Of a stretch of 64,000 bases of DNA, positions 48,901 through 60,900 are shown one piece after another. The stretch is from contig NC_067283.1 in NCBI RefSeq assembly GCF_020740795.1, positions 3,313,659 through 3,377,658 on the forward strand. Reading direction: 5' to 3'. The translations under genes were made by a program, and so were the position numbers. How positions within the stretch are numbered: position 1 is the first letter of the stretch; every line of letters starts with the position of its first letter. The notes under the pieces were generated by a model that was given only the letters and a program-made list of their open reading frames with translations, was not told where the DNA came from and searched no databases. Source of the DNA: Apus apus. Taxonomy: Eukaryota; Chordata; Aves; Apodiformes; Apodidae.

Positions 48901-51900
48901 ATAGCTCTAAGCTCTATACAGGCTCTGGTGCCTTTGTTCATTTTAACAACCTCTCCAAAAGGAGTTAAATTCAGCACAATTTGGTGGGTTGCTCTTCCCC
49001 AGGCTTCTCCTGCATGGTCATTGTTTGTATTTCTTATTCCCCAGATTCATATCAGGATCACTAGAGATGTGCAAACAAATCAAGGACATGACTGTTCAGT
49101 ACGTTTCTTTTTTTGTCAGGTCTTATGAAATTTCTGCTATTTCTTCTTCATTACAATGGATCCCATTATCTGAACTTTTCTGCTTCCTATTTCCTGCTCA
49201 AGACTCCTCCCCTTTGTTTGGGGATGTCTTTAGTGTTCACAATGGTTTTGATTCATAGACTCACAGAATCATAGAATCACAGGGGTTGGAAGGGACCTCT
49301 GAAGATCATTGAGTCCAACCCCCCGGCCAGAGCAGGATCACCCAGGGCAGATCAAACAGGAATGCATCCAGATGCATCTTAAAAGTCTCCAGAGAAGGAG
49401 ACTCCACAGCCTCTCTGGGCAGCCTGTCCCAGGGCTCTGTCCCCATCACAGTAAAGAAGATTTTCCTCATGTTGAGGTGGAACCTCCTGTGTTGTCACTT
49501 GGTGCCATTTCCCGTCATCCTATCACAGGCACCACTGAAAAGAGACTGGACCATTCTTGACACCCACCCTTCAGATATTTATAGACATTAATAAGGTTGT
49601 GTCAGTCTATTCTGCTCAAGACTAAACAGCCCCAGGTCTCTCAGCCTTTCTTCATATGACAGATGTTCCAGTCCCTTCATCATGCTTGTAGCCTCCCTTG
49701 GACTCTTTCCAGTGTATCCCTGTCCCTCTTGAACTGGGGAGCCCAGATTCTTTGCCTCCTATTCCTCATTCTTTGCTTCTTATTCCTAGTGAACTAAGGG
49801 GTATTTCTTTCAGCTTAATTTCCTCATAAATTTCCAATTTCTTCTTTTTAGAGGCACTTAAAATCATAGAATCAAAGAATGTTAAGTTGGAAGGGACCTC
49901 AAGGATCACCTGGTCCCACCTTTCTAGGTAATACTATAGTTTATATTCCTCACACTTGTTTGATTCTTTTGTAATTCCTCTTGTGAACACTTTCACAAGT
50001 TGCCTTAATGCTTTAGAAGATGTGGGTACTAAGGTAGAGAGAAGAAAAATGATACAGCATCACTGGGATTAAACAACACTAATAAAGAATGTCCCTGATT
50101 TTGGGGAAACTCTCTGGGAAAGTCCACAGAGAAGTTTTTTCTACCACTCTTTTTTTTGCTGCTCATGTCACTTTTTGATGTACAAATTCACACACATGGT
50201 GTGATACAACAAACCTTTCTCATAACTCTCATGTTCCTCACTAGATGTCCAGGGAGTGCAAAAAGGACAAGGTTAGATGATGTAGATTCTACCACATCAC
50301 AATTTTGGCCCAAGTGGTGGATGATGTCTCCCCTCAGAGCAAACAACATTTCTAATTACTACTACTCAGCAGATTACTTTCTGTACTGAAAAGGAATCTA
50401 AATTTGAAAAAGTGCCTCACAGACTTTGTTCTTCCTCCAAGGTTTCCAGGCAGCAAACTTTAGACTGAAGAATTAAACTGAGAGCTTTAAGTTGCAAGGT
50501 CAGATCCCTGCTCTGCCACAGACCTCCAGAGAAACTCCAGCCAGAGCTTGTGATCTCAGTTTCCCCACAAATAGTAGGACTTTGGTAGTAAAGTCTGATC
50601 TTCTGCCAGTTTAGAAGGCAAAGTGTTCAAAGCACCAGAAGTTTAAAATGCTGTTTTCCAGAACCATTTCCCATTAATGTGTGTTTCTCATTACTTTGTG
50701 TGACACAAATTCTTCCTAGAATGATGCGTCCATTAAATAGATTGAAGCCTTAAAATGTAAGTAGCAGTATCAGAAAAGACAAAGCTTCTGGACTTGCAAA
50801 TGGCACCTTCAGCCTATGGAAGTTCATAAGGTTTCCAAAAGTTTGCCATTTCTTCTCAGACTGAAGCTAAACCTTTATAACCTGTATATCTGGAGAACTA
50901 ATGAGAAAGGAGACCAGGGGTTTACAACTCAGTAACACTTAATTAGCAATGCACAGTGGAAAAGACTCACTGTAAAAGCTGGAAAGCAACTTAAGACCTG
51001 CAGGTTGTACTCCAGCCTCTCCTCTACACTGTGGAAAAAGGAGGTTCAAGTCCCTGGTGTGAACAGAGTCCCCTCAGTAGGGTGGTATCTGTTAACAGCC
51101 ATGAAATTATCTGTCTTTTGTGGGGTTTGTATTTCATTTTGATCAGAAGTGTTGCTTGCAACTGTCAAACTGGTGCATCTACTCCTAAGATCCATATCCA
51201 TGAGATGAGGTTTTCAACTTAAATACACAAATAAATAGTTTTATTTGAAGAAGCCACAGCTAACTCTCATTTACAATAACAACAATCTCATAAGAGGTCT
51301 TATCAGAACTCAGCTTCCTGCTTTCACAGAATCAGTGGACGGTTGAGGTTGGAAGGGACCTCTGGAGGTCATCTGGTCCAACCCACCTGCTCAAGCAGGG
51401 TCACCTAAAGCTGGTTACTCAAGACCATGTCCAGAGGCCTTTTGCATATCCTTGGAAGCTTCCAAAGACGGAAACTGCATCTCAGCAACCTGCTCCAGTG
51501 CTTGGTCACCCTCATGGTAAATCATCACAGAGAGACCATTAGAGAGGTCTCAGCACCTCAGCTCTTTCACTGCCATCTTTCCTCTTTGCAGACACCAGGA
51601 CAAAGGAGTTAAAAGATGAGGTTTTAAAGAGAACAAAGTGACCACCTTTTCATAAAGCTCCCTGACAGGTAGGAGGGGATGGATGCACAAAAGGAATAAA
51701 ATAGTGCAGAAATTAAAGGGGGAAAAAAGTGAGTCCTCTGGAGGTGGTAAATATCCTGTGCAATGGTAATCCTTAAACAAGCTACAGAAACTATAGGTAC
51801 TGCAGGAGAACCAGGATGGGAAACTAAGCAGTCAGCTTTCCAGAAGTATGGTGTGGTATCAAAGGCACTGCTTACAGAAGGGAATGAGAATTGTAAATAT

Positions 51901-54900
51901 GAGGCCAGACCTTTGGTTCATTTATATCAGGGTTTATGACAGTCAGTGGACAAAGCACTATTGAAAAGCACAGGGTGAAGCTGCTGGCCTGAATAACCAG
52001 ATTTCAAGATGTTTTACTGCAACTTACTTCAAGGCTCACGTGTAGCATGAGGAGCCATAATTGTTAAATCAAATCACCACATTTCTTGTCCCCACCTGAG
52101 ACAGGAGCTCTGCCTCTTTGCAGGTGCATTGACCATGGATGCGCAGACGTGTTGGTGGCTTCAGGTCAAGCCCCAGTGAGACCAACAGGGTCTGTCCCAA
52201 GCTCAACACCAGCTGATCTGCAGCACATTAAACCCTGCCAACTGCCAAGCTAAGCAGACAGGATGAGCCATCCAAGTCAATGTAAACATGGCAGTCTTGG
52301 AGAGGGTCCAGAGAACTTGATGATCTTTAAATCCCTTCCAACCCAAACCATTCTGTGATTCTATTAAGCTGCTGTATGTAGAGTACACATATGTCCAATC
52401 AAACACAGCTCTTCCTCATGTGCCACCTCTGCCTGCACTCCTTGAAAATCTGCTCCCAATGTGCCACGGTGATTAGTGATCTTGTACATGAAGCATGAGG
52501 AGAGACTGCTCCTCCTCTCCACACTTTTGCATCTTTCTAGCATCATGTCTTCTGTAGGACAGGACTTTACCATCTGGCCCAGCAGCTGCTCCTGGTTTAA
52601 ACAAATGCTTCTTTAGAGTTTACAAAGCCCCTTCTAATTTCTTAATTTGCATGGCTTGATGGCATGCCTATTATGGGAATGGAACTGATGTAAGCAATTA
52701 TGTGAATGCTCCCATCTTTCCTTCTGATTAGCTCATGGTGTTGTACACGCCCTGGCACAGAGTACCAATCCTGAGCCCCTTTTTCTCACCTGCAAGGTTT
52801 CAGTAACTCTCTGCTCTGGGCAGCAAAGGCAGAGGGAAGGACATTCCTCTCAGTGACAACAAGCAGGACCGACTAAATTCTGAGACAAGTTTTGCTTAAA
52901 ATGCCCCACGTTTCCTTTTAGCATTAAAAAAACACCCCAGTGAAATAATAATAAAAAAACCCCAACACCTGTAACTTCATGATGGAAATGTCTGAGTATT
53001 CACCTCTTCCTATCCCAGACCACTCTTCTCTTTTTCAGTTGGATTGACCAAAAAACCACAAATTGACAGTACTGATACTGATGAGAAGACAGGAAGGACT
53101 TTTTTGTCTTTTATCCTCTGCCTTTTTTTCCCCCCCAGTTGCATGAAGAACTATCCAATCTTCCTAGGAAGCAGAGCAAGTTAAGCAGCTAAATGACTTT
53201 ATGGTTTTGCATCTCACGTATCCTGGTGAGGGTGGAAAAATCTTCTCATGTCCCCTCACATGGATGTTGCATCTGACTTAAGAGTCCCATGCACCTAACC
53301 ACTGAATTAATCTTATTCCTGTTCTCTGATTTATTCTTAACCCTTTCTAATAATTCTGAGAGCTCTTTATACTTTTAGCTTTCACTTGTACCTTCCAGGT
53401 CTATCAGCCCTACTGTTTCTTTAAATGTTGAATGAAAACATACTTCCATACTTAAAAGATGCTTCTTTTAAACCTGCTGATGGACAATTTCATACAGTAT
53501 CACTCATACACCAGGAAACAATAATTCCCCACCTACTTTCTTCACAACATCCATGACTGAATTTACCTCTTGCTTACACCATTTCAATCCATTTTTCTAC
53601 ATGGAAGAGCACTAATCTAGCTACTCTACTTGTACAGAATCTGTCTGTACCTTTATTCAATGATAGCTGCCTTGTTCTCCTTTGGACATGAACCTTCTGC
53701 TACCAGCAGCTACTGAAGGACCTGCTCAGCTGCACCTTCCATGAGGTCTTTTGGCCTTGATCTTGGTCCGTGTGCTGTCCACATCAACAGCCCAGAGAGG
53801 TGACTACAAGTCTTCTTCCTCTGCCTCCAGAAGCCTCATAGCCCTGTACAAGGGATGTCCTGGTTTGATCAGTAAAAGGAAAATTGTCTTCATCCTGGCT
53901 CAAACCAGAACAAGGGGTCTAGCTCTGCTCTGCATTTAATATTAATTTTCATCACTGTTCCTTGGAGAAAACAGAAGTTTTTCTACTCCAAATCACTCCA
54001 CACGTAATTTATTAATTGGGATAGACTGTCTGAAACAAGAACAAACATGTGAAACTTTCTTGCTAAAACTAATCCAATTTATCAATGTATTTGGGAATGA
54101 TGTGGAAGAGACTTTGCAGGTTGGGTTATACCAATTAATAAAGGGCCTGGTAGATGAATGACATGATTTATTCATGGCCTATCAAAGGAGAAGTGAGGAG
54201 TTAGTGGAAACAAGATAAAACCAGAACATTTAGGGTATATTCAGATTAGGTATTACAAAGAAATTCTTGACTGTGAGGGTGGTGAGACCCTGGCCCAGGT
54301 TGCCCAGGGAAGCTGTGGCTGCCCCATCCCTGGCAGTGTTGAAGGGCAGGTTGGATGGGGCTTGGAGCAACCTGGTGTAGTGGGAGGTGTCCCTGCCCAT
54401 GCAGGGGGTTGGATCTAAATGACTTTTAAGGTGCCTTCTAACCCAAACCGTTCTGTGATTCTATGATTTTCATTGCAAAAGGTGTTTGATCTGGGTAGGA
54501 GTTAAAGACTGAACAGGTGAACTGAATAAGTGCAGAGAGATAACTGTATTCCATGCAATTTGTTGTCTCTGCCTAGCTCTTAAGGCTTTTATCTTTCTTG
54601 ATTTCTTTTTGCCTCTTATCTGTTTCAAATACACCCTTCAGAAACATGTCTGAAAGTTTGTGTCATAGGTGAGGTTTTAGCTCTTTGGTCTCAGTGGAAC
54701 AAAACTTCTCGTTGGCTTTTAATGGGAGCCTGAATTCATCCAGAGATGTAAGGTCAGTCCTTGCTAAGGGGTGTTTGTTTTGTCTCCTTGCATCTCTTGT
54801 CCTTTTCTGTAATAGCTTCTACAGGAGAGGGAAAGGTCTGTTCTGAGTAGCCATCTGTCCTGCTTCTCTGTCATCATATTCCATGGTCACAAATTGATTT

Positions 54901-57900
54901 TTTTCAAGCAGAAGCTGTTAAAGCAACAGCAATTCTGATCATTTGCTTTTCTTGAGATGCTGCCGAGCCCACTGGAATATCTCTGGATCCATTTCTGTTA
55001 TTGATCTGTCACTGGGAAACAGCTGAGCCTTTCGGATAGCTAAAGCCTGCACTAAACTGGATGCTGAAGTGGTTAGATAGAATCACAGAATGTCTTGGTT
55101 GGAAGGGATCTCTAAAGGTCCCCTAGTCCAACCCTCTGCAATAAGCAGGGACATCTCACACTAGACCAGATTGCCCAGAGCCCCATCAAGCCTGAACTTG
55201 CATGGCTCCAGGAATGGGGCCTCCACCACCTCTCTAGGCAGCCTGTTCCAGTGATCCACCACCCTCATAGTAAAGAACTTCTTCCTGATATCCCACCTGA
55301 ATCTATCCTGCTCTAGTTTAAGACCATTGCCTCTCATCCTATCATGTATCTCTGGATACAGATATCTCCAGATATCTCTGGACTTGGGCTGCTCTGTAGG
55401 ATGGTGAAGAGGTTCAGCTACTGCTCTATTCTCACGACCAGTCCTTCAGAGTAGGGGGGCACATGCATTGTGACACCTCAGTTGCCAACCAGTCTCAAAG
55501 GTCAAAGGCAAAACCAAGTTTTAAATATGTTGTAGTTCCATAAATCCACCTGTTTTGTCATTTACACCCATGTATGTTGCTGGAGCTAGCTACTGGGAAG
55601 GGTGCAGTTTTAAACTTGAATATAAAATCAACACTAATCTGTGGAAATGGGGTCATCCAGCATCATCTTCTGCCTTGGAACTTCTGTTGTTCATGACAAA
55701 TGAGAAAAATGACCATCAAACCAGGCTGGAGGCTGCTCTGATGGGCACTGGGAGCAGGGATGTTGGCTGACTTGTCCCCTTCCCTGTGACTTCAGGGTGA
55801 GCTGTGCAAAATAATTGTCACAATTCCACATAAATGAGGAGGTTTCCTGGCAATTCTGCCTTTGTGAAATGAAGGCACACTTGGACTGAGCACCTGAGCA
55901 GGTCGAGGGCTTTCAGTGGAGAACCCTCCATAACAGATGTGCTCAAGTGCTTCTTTCCTTTCAAATGAGCATTTGTAGTAAATAAATAGTTGGTCTGGTT
56001 CCTTTTTGGGTTCTTGATGGGAGTGTTAATGTCTTCTGCTTATCTGCTGCCATCTGCTCATCCCTCTCCTCATTTTATTCAGTTTTTGTCCCAGTTTCAG
56101 AAGCAATATGGAAAAAAAGGAGAAAACAAATTGAGGAGAAGAAAGCTGGCTCAAGAGAGATTAAAAGTCTTGCAAGTAAATGTGAATCATATTTTGAGGG
56201 GGAGGAGATGAATAAGATTCTACATTTTTGTTTTCATCTACTCGTTACAGATCTCCTTTGCACAACCAAAAATCTGGGATTCATCTCACCTAACTTTATC
56301 TAGGAGGTGTAGGGAGTTTAGTCTAAAGTAGACAAAGGTTCCCTGTACAGGCCAAGCAGAGATGCAGAGGTCATCTCATCCCTTCCTAAGAAATGTCATG
56401 GGATAACCCACGTCCTGAAAGTGCTGGAGGAAGAAATCAGAGAAGCAGGTGGGATTAGATGCTTAATGTTAGGTGCCCACAGCTCAGCAGCAGGAGTCTC
56501 ATGTTTAACCAACCAAAAAGAAAGGCAGCACAACAGCAGCTCCCTGGAGTCCCTGTCCATGTCCTACTTACAAATTTCATTTGACTATCCCAGGACTTGG
56601 CTGCACTTTGCTTCAAAACTCATCCTGAACCAACGGGGACTCGGCTGTGTTTGAAGAGTTCCATGTGGGAACCCTGCAAGCTGGAAGGTGGGATCATTGC
56701 TGGAGAGAGTCCAGCACAGGCCACTAAGATGACTAAGGGACTGGAGCATCTACCATATGAAGAAAGGCTGAGAGTGATGGGGCTGTTCAGCTTAGAGAAA
56801 AGGAGGCTGAGGAGGAATCTCATCAATGCTTATAAATACCTAAAGGGGGTGTCAGGAGGACGAGGCCAGACTCTTCTCAGTGGTGTCCAGTGACAGAACA
56901 AGGAGCAATGGTCACAAACTGCTAAACAGGAGGTTTAACCTGAATATAAGAAAATAACTTCTTTTCCCTGAGGGTAACAGAGCCCTGGGACAGGCTGCCC
57001 AGGGAGGTGGTGGAGTGTCCACCCCTGGAGACACTCAAAACTTGCCTGGATGTGTTCCTGTGTGATCTGTTCTAGGGGACCCTGCTCTAGCAGGGGGGTT
57101 GGATGAGATGATCTCCAGAGGTCCCTTCCAGCCCCCACCGTTCTGTGATTGTGTGACCTGTGGAGCTACCTGCAGTGGTCTGTTTAACCTCTTGATGAAA
57201 GGAGGGGCTCATTCTTATGGTATTTCATGGGCAGCCCTTCCCTTTGCCCTGGGCAGTTGTGTGGAACTGTGTGTGCTAGAGCTGGAAGGTCTGGGGAGAA
57301 GGGATAGCTGGGTATTGCTTCAGCCTGAACCATTAGGACCTGGATACTAACAGTAAATGACACACATCCAAAGAATGTGACTTTATTGCCTCTGTCTTAA
57401 CTAAATTAGATAAAGCTAGGAAGGATTAGTCAATTCCTTTCAAAGTGAAGGTATGAAGAGAGGGCTCATTTCCAAACTTCTTCACGGATGAATCAGGAAA
57501 AAAATTGAGATGACAGAATGAGACCTTTTCTGTCCATCATACTGACTTTGCCAAAAGGCCACCAGTCAGAGGCCAGGAGTGATATGAGCCATGTTTTTTG
57601 TGTAATTGCTCACAACAACTGAGATGCACACGGGACCAAATGGTAGTTAAAGTAGCTTTGGGCACAATATCAAAAAAAGAGAATGACAAAAGACAACAAA
57701 AAAAGCTCCTCACTTCCATTTTTTTAATTGAAATGTACTGCAGAGAAGAAGATACCTTTTAAATTCAAATGAAAAGGCTGACAGAAGACTATCAGTGTGG
57801 AAGTTTAAAATGATAGCAGGCACAGAAAAAAAAGAAATCTTCATGATGAAAAGCAGTTCTGAGGAGAAGGATCTGGGAGTCTTGGTAGATAGGAAATGAT

Positions 57901-60900
57901 CCATGAGCCAGCAGTGTGCCCTTGCTGCCAGGAAGGCCAATGGTGCATAAGGAAGAGTGTGACCAGTAGGTCAAGAGAGCTCATTCTTCCCCCCTGCTCC
58001 GCTCTGGTGAGGCCATATCTGGAGAACCTTTTCCCTCCTTGATTTCACTCTTGCAATAGAAATTGTCACCTGCAGTATTACTAAACAAAGCTGCTGCCAC
58101 CAAGCCATAATTTTCCAGTTTCTTCTACTGTGATGGGCTTTTTATTTACCAGAAAATCTCTCTTCAACTGCTTCAATTTATCTTTGTCATTTACATGAAA
58201 CAAAGGAAGACTAAAAAGCATATTTGGAAACCACTACAGGATGAGGCAAGTCATATCCTACCCTCTCCTACTCTGGAGGAACAAGAGCAGCCTTGAAGAA
58301 GGTGTCTTAGTCCAGTAGCTCACAGTTTATCTCAGGAGCTTTCCAGGTAGTAAACCTGGTCCATGGATCCAACCAGTACAAGGTATGATTGAGAAATGAC
58401 AATATCCAGAATTCCACAGGACATGTAAAATCTTGAGAAATGCTTCAGGTGGACAATCAAAGTGGTATTTTCATAATTTGTGATCTATGATGTATCAGGC
58501 AAATTTCCATATAAGTTTCCTGACTGCTTCCTTGAATTCTGGAGCCCCCACCATAAGAAGGACTTGTAGCTCCTGGAGAAAGTCCAGAGGAGGGCAGAAA
58601 CATGATCCAAAGGCTGGAGCAGCTCAGCTCTGGAAACAGGCTGGGAGAGTTGGGGTGTTCAGCCTGGAGAAGAGAAGGCTCCAGGGAGACCTGAGAGCAC
58701 CTTCCAGTGCCTGAAGGGGCTCCAGGAAAGCTGGGGAGGGACTTCTCACAAGGGCTTGTAGTGAGAGGACAAATGGATCAAAAATGGAAGAGGGGAGATT
58801 GAGGTGAGACATGAGGAGGAAATCCTTCACTGTGAGGGTGGTGAGACCCTGGCCCAGGTTGCCCAGGGAAGCTGTGGCTGCCCCATCCCTGGCAGTGTTG
58901 AAGGGCAGGTTGGATGGGGCTTGGAGCAGCCTGGGCTGGTGGGAGGTGTCCCTGCCCATGCAGGGGGGTTGGATCTGGGTGATCTTTAAGATCCCTTCCA
59001 ATTCAAACCATTCTGTGATATGATTCTATGATTATCTCTTTTTCTTTATTTGTGCATGAATGTCACAGTAGTTCTCTGGGAAATTTATGGAATTTTCTTG
59101 CAATATCTTTTCAGAATTTCAACCCATTGGAGTAGGTTGCATCTAGATGCAGGATCCTGCCTGGGTGACCTCAGAAGCAGAACTACCCTCCTGAAAAGAG
59201 GCAAGATCTAGACAGCTCTGCTCTAGATGGCTCAAAACCAGGATTATACCAGAATTAATGATGAATGGCAGTCATTGTGGTCTAGGGAGAGGTGTCCCTG
59301 CCCATGAAGGGGGTTGTATCTAGATGGTCTTTGAGGTCTTCCAACCCAAACCATTCTATGACTCTATGGTCAGTAGCCCCACTAAGCACGAGGAAGGAAA
59401 CTGGAGTAGGAAAGAGAAGTAAAACACTTTCATGAGAGAGGGGAAGGGAGAGCAGAAATAAATTTACAGCACAAGAGGAAAAAATGAGTTTAGCAAGCCT
59501 GAAACTCAGAAGGATCTCACCTCATTGAGAGGGATTCCAGAACATTGTTATTCTCATCCCCTCCCCCTTAAGTCAATTAATTTCACAGTTGAAGCTTAAA
59601 AACTGTCAGTGATAATTTTTACTGTTTAACTCGTGCACAATGGACAACTTGCTTTTAGAGAACCTGCTGGAAACAAATCCCTGTTACAAATGTCATCTTC
59701 TATGTATTGAGCACTCTGGTCAAGGGACAGCAAGTAATGTGCTTTAATAATGAAAGGTGGCAAAAATATTTTGATCTATCTCCTTCACATGGTGCAGATG
59801 AATGTCATGAAATAATGAAAACCTTCTGGATTTATCAATGGCAGAAAAGTTTAATGTCAAATGCTATTGGGACTGTGCTGGGCATTTTAAAGTTTCTAAA
59901 TGCCATGAGACTATTTTATCTTTTATTTACCTTGAGGTAGAATATTAGTCATCTGAAGAGAATGTTTTCCATCAGGAAAATCACATTCAGGCAGGAAAAT
60001 CACATTAACTCTTTGCTTCCCACTATTTCACCCTTTCCCTGCTATAAATATAAGGAGATTTTCTCTTGCTCACCACTTTGGTATAAGCTTTCATGGTGCT
60101 GCAAAGGGATCAAAGAGTAAGACTAAACATTAACCAGATGATTGACTTCCTTGAAATCCCTTCAATAAGACTCAATACTAGAAAGGAAGAACTGTTTCAC
60201 AAGCTTTAATGGCATTAATTTTGCAGCTACTCCTATAAAAAGAGAGACAACCTTACTCCTCCTTTATCTGCTTTCCACATTTGTGTATGTTTGTACAAAG
60301 TGCATATCTGGGAGAAAATCAAAGCTTCTGTTTCTGCTTTGGAAATTGAATCAGTTTCTCCTTTCACAGAACGAAATACTAGCACGTATGCTCTGCAGAG
60401 GTGGGATAAATCTGTATTGTAAGACATTCACATCTCCCAGAGCTGCTCTAAAATACTTTATAGACTCATAGGATGGTGAAGGTTGGAAGGGACCTTCAAG
60501 ATCATCAGGCTCCAACCTCCCTGCCATGCGCAGGGACACCTCCCACCAGACCAGGCTGCACAAGCCTCATCCAACCTGCCCTTCAACACCTCCAGGGAAG
60601 GAGCTTCCACAACCTCCCTGGGCAACCTGTTCCAGCACCTTCCTACCCTCATGGTGAAGAATTTCTTCCTGATGTCTAACCCAAATCTCCCCTCTTTCAG
60701 TTTAAAGCCATTTGATTGTAAATGGACTGAAATGTGTGGTTTATTGACATTATTCAACTCATCCTGAAGCTGAAATCTAAAAGTCAGCTGAACTGCACCT
60801 CTAAAGAGCCTGTTTCTCACCAGCAAGCTCAGAGATAGGTTCATGTATGGAAAACCCTAAAATCAGTTGATATGGATGTCATTCCATGCTAAAAATGAGT